Shown here: positions 10,501 through 19,897 of the stretch, in pieces
How the letters are laid out: each line of letters begins with the position of its first letter
How positions within the stretch are numbered: position 1 is the first letter of the stretch
Source of the DNA: Desulfuromusa kysingii
GTDB lineage: Bacteria; Desulfobacterota; Desulfuromonadia; Desulfuromonadales; Geopsychrobacteraceae
Length of the DNA stretch: 64,000 nt
Assembly: GCF_900107645.1 (NCBI RefSeq)
Contig: NZ_FNQN01000002.1
Coordinates: 1 to 64,000 of the forward strand
Direction: 5' to 3'
The notes under the pieces: generated by a model
Told to the model about the DNA's origin: nothing
Databases searched by the model: none
What the model saw: the letters and a program-made list of their open reading frames with translations, nothing else
Position numbers and translations under genes: made by a program

Positions 10501-11132
10501 TGGCGCTTGAGGCTGCCGATCTGCCGCCTGACCTCACTGATAATATCACCAAGACGAATCAGGTTCTGCTTGGTTGCCTCCATTTTTCTCAAAGCGGTTT
10601 TCTTGCGCGACTTGAACTTTGTAACTCCAGCAGCCTCTTCAATTAAGACGCGCCGTTCTTCTGGCTTGGCGCTCACCAACATACCAACTTTACCCTGCTC
10701 AATAATTGAATAAGCTCGGGCACCAACGCCGGTATCCATGAATAATTCGGTGATATCAAGCAGACGACAGGGGGTGTTATTTATCAGGTACTCACTCTCA
10801 CCACTGCGATAGAGGCGACGCGTAATCATGATTTCAGCGTAATCTTTATAGATTGCCGGGCAGAGACCGGCCCGATTGTCGAAGGTAATCGAGACTTGAG
10901 CCAAGCCATGGGGCTTGCGGGATTCACTGCCACCGAAAATGACATCTTCCATCATTCGACCGCGCAGATGGCGCGCATTCTGCTCTCCCATGACCCAGCG
11001 AATAGCATCCACAACATTACTCTTGCCGCAGCCGTTAGGACCGACAACACCGGTAATCCCCTGTTCAAAATCAAGGGAAACTTTGTCTACAAAGGATTTG
11101 AAACCCAGAATGTCAAGGCGTTTAATCTTCAT
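7590..11132 (-). CDS. smc: Chromosome partition protein SMC
   Basis: SMC ATPase that compacts and separates chromosomes with ScpA/ScpB. The start at 11132 gives MKIKRLDILGFKSF, the standard SMC N-terminus; the open frame continues 33 codons further with no likeness to the family. Walker A is GPNGCGKS (31-38). Long coiled coils flank a hinge at roughly residues 500-650 (LREVVGQQHIFAEFLKV onwards). The C-terminal head has the ABC signature LLSGGEKALTAVALIF and Walker B ILDEVDAPLDD. The length of 1180 residues is normal. scpA and scpB are not in the window. The roadblock gene follows 32 nt later. Confidence 0.97.
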   Translation of the reverse strand: MKIKRLDILGFKSFVDKVSLDFEQGITGVVGPNGCGKSNVVDAIRWVMGEQNARHLRGRMMEDVIFGGSESRKPHGLAQVSITFDNRAGLCPAIYKDYAEIMITRRLYRSGESEYLINNTPCRLLDITELFMDTGVGARAYSIIEQGKVGMLVSAKPEERRVLIEEAAGVTKFKSRKKTALRKMEATKQNLIRLGDIISEVRRQIGSLKRQAQKAEKFRQYRGETKQIELSLAGNRYQTLKGDLDTVSRQEEEQATILARLDARLEEGDLQLEEQQLKLSAVEAEHRQAQEKVYQLGSEVQRVENERLLLVSQKELFATQELEIQAELKDYASRLAGLASEQQQLQIQEETASQNLQSLQSEVASLEAGLQDSLVREKQLNTQSEECRSELMELFAQTNRLANRRDEIDRRIIAEAERRQQSQEAAKQIQEQQEHLEERRERVVEQLQQVHSQQENLKERAEGLNEQLEQLKELFRRKDAALNELKRQLEKKYSVRESLETLQHNFEGYGDGTQLLLREVVGQQHIFAEFLKVSSEYEVAVEMVLGARLQAVPVENLADVQSMLSFLVEQQARASLLVSLDRNDVVTYPKGVPLVDLITCAAEASDLVQQLFAGVFLVDAISNHLDQILPAGTLLVDRQGSCFDWHGVLTGGATTTSDTGILRRQRQLDEITLEIEQLQNQVAIGQREQEQAQEDVLQTEEALLATTSEAHRLELQALEFAKDRQSLQAEYDSLNKRLALLVFDLEQIDEGQEALQQEKDQLAQGGQESEARQQQLEELSRQLQEEITALRTTLDASREGLTGQRVELASLQQQQHALHETLTRIKKQQQDLKLRTVQLSQRRDAGITSQQQIVEKDQRLKVELDLLLNRREGQQKDNEVVRARYEEQRQQLDEFRDQLRRVRSEAEELRKAVSQLQLRQHELQVDLDHVRQGAQERYQVDLSEHQVPEATEDELQRQQQQLQRLQQRIDALGEVNLMAIDEYNEQEKRYDFLLQQRDDLNQSLDDLQKAISQINRTTRRRFKETFDLVNEKFKQVFPRLFIGGQAELRLTDESDLLETGVDVVAQPPGKRLQSVNLLSGGEKALTAVALIFSLFLIKPTPFCILDEVDAPLDDANIDRFADIVQEMTGQSQFIVITHSKRTMSIVDTLYGVTMQEPGVSKLVSVRMNNFQLQEGATLTG

Positions 11133-11357
11133 ACCAGATTGCGGAAGCGTCCTTAAAATATTGAACCATCCACACTTACAGGCGACAGTTCTTTCGCTTA
11201 TAGTCTGAGCAGGCTTACTCGGGGCCGCCATACTATCAGGGGGGTGAAACCATGTAAAGAATAGAAGTCTATCTCGTATTGTCCTTGCTGGCCGGAATGA
11301 GAACAGTTATGATAATGGGATCTTATCCATTGCAAACATTTATCACAGGAACAACCA

Positions 11358-14300
11358 ATGAACCAATCGTCAGCACGGGTTTTTGTCAGGTTTGCCTGTT
11401 ATACGCTGATCGCTCTCGCCTCCCTCGTTGCTCTCCTTATTGTTTACCTTAGTCAGCTGGATTTGAACGATTACCGCCTTTCGCTCGAACAGACAATGAG
11501 TTCTGCTTTAAAGCAACCGGTACAAATAGGACACAGCTCCCTGACGTTCAATCGTGGACTCGCCCTTGCACTGGACAACCTGAAGATCGGCGACTCTCAC
11601 TCTCCTTTAGCCGTAGTCCCAAGAGTCACCGCGACATTGAAACTTGCGCCATTGCTCAAGGGAGAGCTGATCCTTGACCTCGTCCAGATCGACTATCCTC
11701 AGGTTAAAATCACACTACCCTTTCCGGAGCGCCCCAGCAAAGGAACGTCCCAACAACTCCTCAGCGCTCTGGGAATCCGCATCCTCAGTATTCATAACGC
11801 CACGATAGAGGTAGATCAAATTCAGGGAGATAAAGCCGTCCAACGACTCAAGCTGTCGCAAATAAATGCTCTGTTGCGGGGATGGAAGCCTGAGAAAACC
11901 GGCCAACTGACAGTCAGTGGACAATTGCAAAAAAAGGGGGGGCAGTTTCTACTCGAAGCCCAGTTGCCATCTAGTCGCAATCCCGAGATATGGCGCAATG
12001 AAGAACAACAAGGACAACTTAAAATTACCAATATTTCCACCCAAGAAATCCCTGGCCTCCCCTCAAAGATCCTCCCTGAACTTATGGAGATGACCTTAAA
12101 CTTCCGCGGGATGCCAGCAACAGGAGCGATTTTCAAGGTCGATTTTTACCGCCCGGACAACAACGATCAGATCTTTTCTCTTTCAGGCCGCTGGACATCT
12201 GCTGCAGAGCAAGAAGCCGTCACTAAACTCAAAGGAAAGTTACTGAAAGTTCCCCTCAGTGGAGAGTTCTATTTTATCAAACAAATTGAGCAACACTTCC
12301 TGGCGGGGAAAATTGGCGCAGACAATGTCGCATTGACCCCAGAAATGTTAACCCTCTGGCAAGTCGCAAAAGCTGATAATTTTCTCCGTGGTCAACTGGA
12401 CAAAATGACCTTCACAGTCAATGAGAGCTGGCCCGCGACTGAACTTCTACCCAGCTTCCCTCGGATTAACGCAGAGATAGCCATATCCCAGCTTCATTGG
12501 GACCGTCCTGAGTTCAAATATCTTCAAAGTCTGGCCGTCAACCTGACCTTAAAAGACGAAACCCTCGAGGCTCGAGAGGGGACTTTCACCTACAATGATC
12601 AAGCTGTTGCTTTTGCAGGGAAGATAAACAGCTTATTTCTACAGCCAGAAATAGACGCTCAATTCAGCTTTGATGCCGATATCAGAAACGCCCTGTCTCA
12701 GTTCACACTTCCTGAAGAATTGAACATCTCTGGCAAAGCACTTGGATCTCTTGAATTAACTGGCTTGCTTGGTGAACCAGATTTTCTCCTTCAGGTCGAC
12801 TTAACCGCACTGAATTTTGACTACGGAACCGTCTTTAACAAAGGTCAGACAACCCAAAGTCAATTCACCCTTAAAGGACACTTCAAGAAACAGGACGTGC
12901 AATTCGCGCAAGCTTTACTCACCCTTAATGACGCCACGATTGCAGGTCAAGGCTATTGGCATCAACTCAAACAAAAACATGAATTCAGCTTCGCAGCAGA
13001 ACCTATCAACCTCGATAAGTTCAGGGTTTTCTTGCCAGTGCTCGAAAAGTTTCAAGTTCAGGGGACGATCCAGCCGAGCCTTGCCCAGAAAGACATGGAA
13101 CTACAGGGAACCTTAAAGCTAGAGAATGTCAGTGCACACTTAACATCTGTTGTTGCCGATCTCAATAGAACCACAGGTGAAATGTACTTCAACAAGCACG
13201 GATTCACCTTTAACAACTTGCTCACCTCGCTGGGGAAGTCAGATTTCAAAGCCTCTGGAGTCTTCAGCAACTGGGACAATCCGACACTGCAACTGGAGAT
13301 TAGTGGAGAAAAAATCCGCGCCCATGATCTCATCTTTTCAAACGAAGAACTCACCCTTTATGATTTGAGTGGGCACATTGAGATCGATGCTGAGGGGCTC
13401 AGTTTCTCTCCGGTAGAAGTGCGTCTGGAGGATGATACACTGGCAATCGTCACTGGCAACGTTAGTGACTTCAGCAATCCTAAAACGGTCCTGGATATTC
13501 ACTCTGAACAAGTGGATGTTCTCGATATTATTGATTTGTTTGCCAGCTCCAAGGGGAAAGAAACACCTCAAAATGAATCGCAGCAAAGACCACACAGAGG
13601 GCCAGATCTACTCATTAAAGCTTACGCAAAACAGGGGACTTTGGGAGGACTGCTATTTCAAAACGCACAAGCAACTATCAGATCGGATCACAGTCGTCTC
13701 ACCATCTACCCGCTTAAGTTTAATAATGGTGAAGGCTGGTGTGACACCCGGGTTGAATTTGATTACAATGATGAGGTGGCCCCATTAAGGGTGTCAGGAC
13801 ATGTTAAAAATGTAGATGCATCCGTTTTACATAAAGATATGTTCAATAGACCGGGGCTCGTCAGCGGCCGACTTAAGGGGGATTTTTATCTGGAAGGAAA
13901 CCCGCAAGGCGACCAATTCTGGCAAGGGGCTAGAGGTGGCATACATGCACAAATCAGCGATGGAACATTACGTAAATTCCATGGGTTGGCAAAAGTTTTT
14001 TCCCTCCTCAATATTTCACAGATTTTTGCTGGCAAGTTACCAGATATGGATACAGAAGGGATGCCATTTTCGCTCTTAGAAGGGAGTGTCCAGATTGGTG
14101 CCGGTCTTTTAGCAACAGAAGACCTGAAAATTACCAGCGAAGCCATGAATCTTTCTGCTGTGGGTACGCATGCGCTAAAGGATGATGCTTTGGACTTCAC
14201 CTTGGGAATTATGCCCCTGCGCACCGTGGATAAAGTTATCACCTCAATCCCAATAGCGGGTTGGGTTCTAGCCGGGACGGACAAAGCCTTAATCACTGCT

Positions 14301-14474
14301 TACTTTAAAATCACAGGGTCCAGTGAAGAACCGACGGTCACGGCAATCCCGATTGATTCGGTCTCAACAACAGTCTTCGGTATCTTTAAAAGAACCTTCG
14401 GATTACCAGCAAAGTTGATGAAAGATATTGGCTCTATCTTTGAAAAAGATCCGCCTAAAAAACAGGACCCATAA
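11358..14474 (+). CDS. AsmA-family protein (large, envelope)
   Basis: A 1038-residue protein with one N-terminal membrane anchor (about residues 10-32) followed by an AsmA-type N-domain (LNDYRLSLEQTMSSALKQPV, then SSLTFNRGLALALDNLKIG). The long beta-rich body ends in an AsmA C-terminal region (FSLLNISQIFAGKLPDMDTEG, DLKITSEAMNLSAVGTH). AsmA/TamB/YhdP proteins are bridge-like proteins thought to carry phospholipids between the membranes. ATG start with ACAGGA upstream. It stands alone on the + strand, divergent from smc and convergent with ubiE. Domain order gives the family; the exact substrate cannot be read from the sequence. Confidence 0.88.
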   Translation: MNQSSARVFVRFACYTLIALASLVALLIVYLSQLDLNDYRLSLEQTMSSALKQPVQIGHSSLTFNRGLALALDNLKIGDSHSPLAVVPRVTATLKLAPLLKGELILDLVQIDYPQVKITLPFPERPSKGTSQQLLSALGIRILSIHNATIEVDQIQGDKAVQRLKLSQINALLRGWKPEKTGQLTVSGQLQKKGGQFLLEAQLPSSRNPEIWRNEEQQGQLKITNISTQEIPGLPSKILPELMEMTLNFRGMPATGAIFKVDFYRPDNNDQIFSLSGRWTSAAEQEAVTKLKGKLLKVPLSGEFYFIKQIEQHFLAGKIGADNVALTPEMLTLWQVAKADNFLRGQLDKMTFTVNESWPATELLPSFPRINAEIAISQLHWDRPEFKYLQSLAVNLTLKDETLEAREGTFTYNDQAVAFAGKINSLFLQPEIDAQFSFDADIRNALSQFTLPEELNISGKALGSLELTGLLGEPDFLLQVDLTALNFDYGTVFNKGQTTQSQFTLKGHFKKQDVQFAQALLTLNDATIAGQGYWHQLKQKHEFSFAAEPINLDKFRVFLPVLEKFQVQGTIQPSLAQKDMELQGTLKLENVSAHLTSVVADLNRTTGEMYFNKHGFTFNNLLTSLGKSDFKASGVFSNWDNPTLQLEISGEKIRAHDLIFSNEELTLYDLSGHIEIDAEGLSFSPVEVRLEDDTLAIVTGNVSDFSNPKTVLDIHSEQVDVLDIIDLFASSKGKETPQNESQQRPHRGPDLLIKAYAKQGTLGGLLFQNAQATIRSDHSRLTIYPLKFNNGEGWCDTRVEFDYNDEVAPLRVSGHVKNVDASVLHKDMFNRPGLVSGRLKGDFYLEGNPQGDQFWQGARGGIHAQISDGTLRKFHGLAKVFSLLNISQIFAGKLPDMDTEGMPFSLLEGSVQIGAGLLATEDLKITSEAMNLSAVGTHALKDDALDFTLGIMPLRTVDKVITSIPIAGWVLAGTDKALITAYFKITGSSEEPTVTAIPIDSVSTTVFGIFKRTFGLPAKLMKDIGSIFEKDPPKKQDP

Positions 14475-14494
14475 CACGCTGCAACACAGCGAAC

Positions 14495-15205
14495 CTAGCG
14501 TTTATCACCCACATAAACAGTTGCAATTCCAAAGGTCTGATCAACATATTGTAGCCGTTGGAAGCCAGCAGCCCCCATCATGGCCGAAAACTCTTCCTGA
14601 CAGGGAAATTCAATAACCGAATCAGGGAGGTATTGATAGGCACTGCGCTTTGAGAGCAGCCCTCCGAGGGTGGGAAGAATTTTTTGAAAATAGAAGTAGT
14701 AAAGCTTACGGAACAATTGACTCCGCGGATTGGAAAACTCCAGAATAACCACACGGCCACCTGGCTTTAACACCCGATACATCTCGTTCAGACCTGCTTG
14801 CCGATCGACGACATTGCGGATACCAAATGCAATTGTAATCCCATCGAAACATTCATCAGGATGAGGAATTTCTTCACAGGGAGCATTGACCAGCATAATC
14901 CGCGTCCCATATGATGAGTTCTTGAGCTTCGATTGCCCTTGGACTAACATCCCTTGGGTAAAATCTTCACCGATAATGGTCACTGATGGGTCCGTTTGTT
15001 TTGCAACTTCCAGCGCGATATCACAAGTTCCTGTTGCGATATCAAGAACCCGACCATTTTTGGGGATACTCAACTGACTCACTGCAAAACGTCGCCAGCG
15101 TCGATCAATGCCAAAGGAGAGCAATCGATTGAGAAGATCATAACGGTAGGCAATATCATCAAACATCTGTCGGACACCGCGTCCTTTGTCAGATAGCTGA
15201 AACAT
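14495..15205 (-). CDS. ubiE: Demethylmenaquinone / ubiquinone C-methyltransferase
   Basis: SAM-dependent C-methyltransferase of quinone biosynthesis. The 236-residue product shows VFDDIAYRYDLLNRLLSFG-like entry (FDDIAYRYDLLNRLLSFGID), SAM motif I VLDIATGTCDIAL, FDGITIAFGIRNVVD and the post-motif RVVILEFSNPRS. In an anaerobe of this type the product is probably menaquinone, so menG is an equally valid name. ATG start with AGGAG 8 nt upstream. It ends 20 nt from the convergent AsmA gene. Confidence 0.94.
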   Translation of the reverse strand: MFQLSDKGRGVRQMFDDIAYRYDLLNRLLSFGIDRRWRRFAVSQLSIPKNGRVLDIATGTCDIALEVAKQTDPSVTIIGEDFTQGMLVQGQSKLKNSSYGTRIMLVNAPCEEIPHPDECFDGITIAFGIRNVVDRQAGLNEMYRVLKPGGRVVILEFSNPRSQLFRKLYYFYFQKILPTLGGLLSKRSAYQYLPDSVIEFPCQEEFSAMMGAAGFQRLQYVDQTFGIATVYVGDKR

Positions 15206-15353
15206 GGGGATAACTCCTGGTAGGTATAGACCTTAAGTCAATCGGTTATAAATAGATCGATAAGAGAACTGTTTCTAGCACAGAGTGCGGTTGTCGCCAA
15301 CAAAAATTCGCAAATCGTCCTGAGAGCTGAGACGTTAATACACAGGAGCTACA

Positions 15354-15770
15354 ATGGCTGATAATTCTAACATGAAACAACCCGTTCACGTCTGTGCAGC
15401 TGTTATCCGGCATCAACAGAAAATCCTTTTGACCTTGCGGCCAGAAGACAAAAAACTGGGGGGTTTTTGGGAGTTCCCAGGCGGCAAGATTGAAGCGGGA
15501 GAATCACCTCAATATGCTCTTCAGAGGGAGCTGAGGGAAGAACTGGATATTGAGGTGACCGTCGGTGCGTTGCTGGAAACCGTCTATCATAGTTACGCTT
15601 GGGGGGATGTGAAAATCCTGGCATATCTTTGTTCATGGAAAAGTGGCGTTATCAAACACCTGGAGGTCTCTGATCATAGTTGGGTTGCACCTGAAAACCT
15701 TCTCGACTATGATATTCTGGTTGCTGATCAACCCATTATCAGAAAGCTTCAAGAAACATACGCCAACTAA
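15354..15770 (+). CDS. mutT: MutT-type Nudix hydrolase (8-oxo-dGTP diphosphatase)
   Basis: Cleans oxidised nucleotides from the dNTP pool. The 138-residue product carries the Nudix box GGKIEAGESPQYALQRELREEL (G-x5-E-x7-REVxEE pattern, with the REL-REE core), preceded by GFWEFPGG. Length and N-terminus (VHVCAAVI) match MutT/CTP pyrophosphohydrolase-like members. ATG start with CAGGAG upstream. The next gene follows after 22 nt with a strong Shine-Dalgarno, so the pair may be cotranscribed. Confidence 0.9.
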   Translation: MADNSNMKQPVHVCAAVIRHQQKILLTLRPEDKKLGGFWEFPGGKIEAGESPQYALQRELREELDIEVTVGALLETVYHSYAWGDVKILAYLCSWKSGVIKHLEVSDHSWVAPENLLDYDILVADQPIIRKLQETYAN

Positions 15771-15792
15771 ACAGAATCAGAGGAGGGATATT

Positions 15793-16632
15793 GTGAGCAT
15801 TCGCCTAACAATTCTATGTGAGAACAGTGTTGATAGTGTCAGCCCCTATGGGTTGTTGGGTGAACATGGCTTCTCGTGTCATATCGAAACGGCTGATGGA
15901 AATTTTTTGTTTGATACCGGCGGCGGCATGACCATTATCAACAATGCCAAGCTGAAAGAGATCGATTTTACAAAATTGCAAGGAATCATGTTCAGCCATG
16001 GCCATATTGATCATACTGGCGGTTTGAAGCAGGTTCTGCAAGCAACCGGCAAGGTTCCCATTTATGCCCACCCGGATCTGTTTTCAGATCATTACAGCAA
16101 GAACAGTGGCAAGACCCACAATATTGGCATTCCGTGGTCGCAAGCAGAGCTGGAAAAACTGGGAGCTAATTTCATCTTCTCATCCACCCCTTATCAAGTC
16201 ACAGAAAATCTCCTGTTATCAGGAGAGGTCCCACGCAACTCCACAGTTGAAACCGGAGACCCCAATTTGTTGGCCCTGTCAGCCTCTGGAGAAGAGGTTG
16301 CTGATCCACTCCGCGATGATCTCTCATTATTCATCAATTCTGAAAAAGGGTTGGTCATCCTGCTGGGCTGTGCTCATGCCGGTCTGCTGAATATTATTGA
16401 TCATGCGATTGCGGTCACCGGGCAGAAAAAAATCCATATGGTGGTCGGAGGCACCCATTTAAAGTTCTGTAGTGACGAGCAGATGGCTGCGACCTTAAAC
16501 CGCTTAGATGATCTTGATGTAGACCTGATCGGGGCGTCACACTGCACTGGGCTTAGAGGGGCACAAATACTGTCTGAACACTTTGGCAAGCGCTTCTTCT
16601 CTGCTTCTGTCGGGAGAGAAATTAACCTCTGA
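15793..16632 (+). CDS. MBL-fold metallohydrolase (COG1237 type)
   Basis: A 279-residue metallo-beta-lactamase fold protein. It shows the metal motif FSHGHIDHTGG, then GCAHAGLLNIIDHA, VVGGTHL and ASHCTG. This spacing matches COG1237, whose archaeal members are annotated as dihydropterin/RFA-P synthase-like hydrolases; the bacterial function is not settled. I set the start at the GTG at 15793, with AGGAGGG 5 nt upstream, although the frame is open well into mutT. The 334 nt after it (16633-16966) hold the copA control region and a GC hairpin-like stretch at 16709-16732, nothing else. Confidence 0.85.
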   Translation: MSIRLTILCENSVDSVSPYGLLGEHGFSCHIETADGNFLFDTGGGMTIINNAKLKEIDFTKLQGIMFSHGHIDHTGGLKQVLQATGKVPIYAHPDLFSDHYSKNSGKTHNIGIPWSQAELEKLGANFIFSSTPYQVTENLLLSGEVPRNSTVETGDPNLLALSASGEEVADPLRDDLSLFINSEKGLVILLGCAHAGLLNIIDHAIAVTGQKKIHMVVGGTHLKFCSDEQMAATLNRLDDLDVDLIGASHCTGLRGAQILSEHFGKRFFSASVGREINL

Positions 16633-16868
16633 GGGATTGCAGCTAAACGCAAGTCTTTTTTCCTCAGTTGTCACAACCTGCACTCTGATGTTCTCTGTAC
16701 CAATTACGCCCCCTTTTGCTGAAACTTGGGGGACTTGGAGCGGTAGATTCCAGACGTTCCATAAAAACCTTCACATCAACATCCCCTTCCCTTCCCAACA
16801 GTCACAATATTGACGTTTTAACTGAAAGAAAGCACTGACGACAAAGAGGGAGAAATTCGTCCCCACCC

Positions 16869-16902
16869 CCTTGACTCTGTAGTCTGGTACAAGGTTTAGA
16901 AT
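16869..16902 (+). promoter_or_regulatory. MerR-family type promoter/operator of copA
   Basis: TTGACT (16871-16876) and TAGAAT (16897-16902) are separated by 20 bp, the over-long spacing typical of promoters that MerR-family activators untwist. The spacer contains a dyad with arms CCTTG (16869-16873) and CAAGG (16890-16894). The layout resembles the E. coli copA and zntA control sites. The MerR gene that follows copA is the obvious regulator. The transcript would start about 60 nt before the copA start. Confidence 0.72.
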
Positions 16903-16966
16903 TGGATTAAAGAAGAAGGCTAGAGGTCTGTTGCTTCATGATAGACGCAATGAAAGGGGAGGAACC

Positions 16967-19279
16967 ATGGCACACAATCTTGCATCCGTACCAGCAACCA
17001 AAGTCAAACCGGATAACGGCAGCAAAACCATAAAAGATAGCTTTTCAATCTCCGGGATGGGTTGTTCAAGTTGTGTTGCCAAGATCGAAAAAACCCTCAA
17101 AAAGACTTCAGGGGTGGTCCACGCACAAGTGAACTTTGCCAGTGAAACTGCAACCGTCGAGTTTTCCCAAGGACAAACCGACCGCCAAAATCTTATCCAG
17201 ACAATTGAGGCCCTTGGGTATAAAGTCGCTGATCAGCAATCTGACGATCCGGTCGCAGAAGAAAAACACGGCCGAGATTCAGAATTGAAAAAGTTACAAC
17301 TCAAGTTTCTTCTCGGACTGGCTCTTGTGATCCCCCTGTTTATCCTCATGCATTGGGACAATATGGGACTTACGACCATTTTTCCCCTCACCAAACAGAA
17401 CAATTTCCTGCTGCAATTCATCCTGCAAACGCCGATCCAGTTCTGGGTCGGTTGGCAATTTTATCGGGGAGCATGGAATGCGCTGAAAAACAGAACCAGC
17501 GATATGAACACTTTGATTGCGACAGGAACCAGCGCAGCATACATTTACAGCGTTTTAGTAACCTTTATCCCTTCTCTTTTTACGGCGGCTGGGATCGCTG
17601 CAGAAGTCTATTTTGACACCGCTGGGATGATTATTGTTTTGATTCTCCTCGGTCGTTTCCTGGAAGCCAGAGCCAAGGGGCAAACGTCTGAAGCAATCAA
17701 GAAACTCATCGGACTGCAAGCTAAGACCGCACGGGTCATCAGAGCAGGAGAGGAGATTGAAATCCCGATTGCAGAAGTGGTCATCGGCGATACCGTTATC
17801 GTTCGTCCCGGAGAAAAGATTCCCGTCGACGGGGTCATTATTATGGGAACATCTGCGGTTGATGAATCGATGATCACTGGCGAGTCAATCCCGGTCGAAA
17901 AACAGATCGGAGATGAAGTGATTGGGGTAACGATCAATAAGACTGGGAGCTTCCACTTTAAGGCAACCAAGATTGGTAAGGACACCATGCTTGCCCAGAT
18001 CATTCGCATGGTTCAGGACGCCCAAGGGTCTAAACCACCAATCGCCCGGATGGCGGATATTATCGCGGCCTACTTTGTCCCCGCAGTCATCGTGATTGCG
18101 CTGCTCACCTTTATCGTCTGGCTCTCTTTTGGTCCAGATCCAGCCTTGACCTATGCGTTACTCAATTTTATTGCGGTGATGATCATCGCCTGTCCATGTG
18201 CCCTCGGGTTGGCAACCCCGACGGCGATCATGGTTGGAACTGGCCGTGGCGCCGAATTAGGAATCCTGATCCGCAGTGGTGAGGCGTTAGAGACAACCCA
18301 CAAGTTGGGTACCATTGTCCTGGATAAAACCGGAACGATCACCAAAGGGGAACCTGCCGTAACCGATCTGCTGGTTCTTGATGGATTCGACAAAACTGAA
18401 CTTTTACGTTTAGCAGCATCCGCAGAAAAAGGCTCAGAGCATCCCCTGGGTGAAGCAATCGTTCGCAGGGCGAAAAGAGAAAATCTTGTTCTTGCACCCG
18501 TGGCTGAATTTAGCGCGATTCCGGGTCAAGGGATCAAAGCACAAATTAATGGATGTAACCTACTGCTGGGAAATATTCATTTACTCAATGACAATCAAGT
18601 TTCCCTGGGAGAGCTCGAAGGACAAATTACAAACTTGGCCAAGGAGGGTAAAACCCCGATGCTGGTCGCCGTCGATGGCAAAGCTGTGGGTGTCATCGCG
18701 GTTGCAGATACGGTTAAAGAAACCTCTACCCGAGCCATCAAGGCCTTACATCAACTTGGGCTGGAAGTTATCATGCTCACCGGAGACAATCGCAACACCG
18801 CTGAAGCCATCGGTCGTACTGTGGGTGTCGATAGGGTTCTGGCTGAGGTCTTGCCAGATCAGAAAGCGGCCGAAATTGAAAGACTTCAAGCCGAAGGTAG
18901 GCAGGTCGGCATGGTCGGTGATGGCATCAACGATGCGCCGGCCCTGGTTCAGGCGGATGTCGGGATGGCCATTGGGACCGGAACAGATATCGCGATCGAA
19001 GCCGCTGACATCACCTTGATCAGTGGCGACCTCACTGGAGTTGTCAACGCGATCGCTTTAAGCAAAGCCACCATCCGCAACATCAAGCAGAACCTGTTCT
19101 GGGCCTTTGCTTATAACGCTTTGCTGATCCCTGTTGCAGCAGGAGTTCTGTTTCCTTTCTTCGGGATACTTCTCAATCCAATGTTCGCCGCAGCCGCAAT
19201 GGGGGTGTCATCGTTAACCGTGGTCAGTAATGCGGTAAGGCTGAGACGGTTTAAAGCTCCCGTCATTCAGCCGGGATAA
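16967..19279 (+). CDS. copA: Copper-exporting P1B-type ATPase
   Basis: Inner-membrane ATPase that pumps Cu(I) (and Ag(I)) out of the cytoplasm. The 770-residue product has one N-terminal heavy-metal domain with GMGCSSC (C33, C36), eight predicted membrane helices, the copper-type CPC motif (C409-P410-C411), the phosphorylation motif DKTGT (D453), the SEHPLG nucleotide motif and GDGINDAP (around 651). The ATG at 16967 follows GGGGAGGA; a longer frame starts 12 codons earlier without such a site. The promoter upstream has MerR-type spacing and a MerR gene follows, so copper induction is likely. Confidence 0.96.
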   Translation: MAHNLASVPATKVKPDNGSKTIKDSFSISGMGCSSCVAKIEKTLKKTSGVVHAQVNFASETATVEFSQGQTDRQNLIQTIEALGYKVADQQSDDPVAEEKHGRDSELKKLQLKFLLGLALVIPLFILMHWDNMGLTTIFPLTKQNNFLLQFILQTPIQFWVGWQFYRGAWNALKNRTSDMNTLIATGTSAAYIYSVLVTFIPSLFTAAGIAAEVYFDTAGMIIVLILLGRFLEARAKGQTSEAIKKLIGLQAKTARVIRAGEEIEIPIAEVVIGDTVIVRPGEKIPVDGVIIMGTSAVDESMITGESIPVEKQIGDEVIGVTINKTGSFHFKATKIGKDTMLAQIIRMVQDAQGSKPPIARMADIIAAYFVPAVIVIALLTFIVWLSFGPDPALTYALLNFIAVMIIACPCALGLATPTAIMVGTGRGAELGILIRSGEALETTHKLGTIVLDKTGTITKGEPAVTDLLVLDGFDKTELLRLAASAEKGSEHPLGEAIVRRAKRENLVLAPVAEFSAIPGQGIKAQINGCNLLLGNIHLLNDNQVSLGELEGQITNLAKEGKTPMLVAVDGKAVGVIAVADTVKETSTRAIKALHQLGLEVIMLTGDNRNTAEAIGRTVGVDRVLAEVLPDQKAAEIERLQAEGRQVGMVGDGINDAPALVQADVGMAIGTGTDIAIEAADITLISGDLTGVVNAIALSKATIRNIKQNLFWAFAYNALLIPVAAGVLFPFFGILLNPMFAAAAMGVSSLTVVSNAVRLRRFKAPVIQPG

Positions 19280-19373
19280 GGCCACATGATTTTTCCCATC
19301 TAAAACTAACCCTGGAGTATACTTTATAGAACAGGAAACCGATCAGTTTAAGGCAAGAGAAAAGGGAGAAGAC

Positions 19374-19808
19374 ATGGACGGGTTGACAATAGGCAAGGTT
19401 GCAAAAGCAGCAGGTCTCGGGATTGAAACAGTCCGTTTTTATGAGCGGGAAGGATTGATTAAACCCCTTGCCAGGAGTGCCTCTAATTATCGACTCTATA
19501 CCGATGAGGGGATTGTCCGGTTGCGTTTTATCAAGCGGGCCAAGGCTTTGGGATTTACCTTGCGTGAAATCAAGGAATTACTCTTTCTGCGTGCTGATCC
19601 TGATGCAACAAAGGGGGACGTCAAAACGCAGATTGAAGAAAAGATTCTTGATATTAATGCTCGCATCAAAGACTTACAGAAAATTCAACAAACACTCAAA
19701 ACTCTTGATTCCTGCTGTGATGGTCATGGCTCTACGGCTGATTGCCCCATTCTTGCCGCACTGGAAGGGACAGGAGAGTTAGATAAAGCACCGCGTCAAA
19801 AAACATAG
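19374..19808 (+). CDS. MerR-family heavy-metal regulator (CueR/ZntR-like)
   Basis: A 144-residue regulator with the MerR helix-turn-helix (LTIGKVAKAAGLGIETVRFY) and a dimer helix. The C-terminal metal loop is SCCDGHGSTADCPILAAL, the Cys pattern of CueR/ZntR/MerR. At the start of the dimer helix, where MerR and ZntR have a Cys and CueR a Ser (DPQRHSADVK), this protein has DPDATKGDVK with no Cys, which favours a monovalent Cu/Ag/Au sensor; the double Cys in the loop is more like ZntR. Its position 94 nt after copA suggests it activates the copA promoter. Confidence 0.88.
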   Translation: MDGLTIGKVAKAAGLGIETVRFYEREGLIKPLARSASNYRLYTDEGIVRLRFIKRAKALGFTLREIKELLFLRADPDATKGDVKTQIEEKILDINARIKDLQKIQQTLKTLDSCCDGHGSTADCPILAALEGTGELDKAPRQKT

Positions 19809-19897
19809 GGAATTCAACTCAAAGGGGTGTCATATCTGCTTTCTTGAGGTGCCCGGGGTGTAAAGACAGCACAAGTCAGTTTCCATTCAGGAGGCAT

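Noticed and set aside
11133-11357. Gap between divergent smc and the AsmA-family gene
   Set aside because: No sound promoter pair or RNA gene could be recognised; likely ordinary promoter region.
13886-14296. 136-codon reverse-strand frame inside the AsmA-family gene
   Set aside because: Complete overlap with a well-supported gene; no ribosome site or family match.
16709-16732. CCCCC/GGGGG hairpin after the MBL-fold gene
   Set aside because: Five-base arms with a long loop and no T-run; too weak for a terminator call.
19306-19331. AGTATACT palindrome with a TATAGA before the MerR gene, possible second MerR operator
   Set aside because: The -35 and -10 candidates have the wrong spacing and the arms are imperfect, so it was not listed as a promoter.
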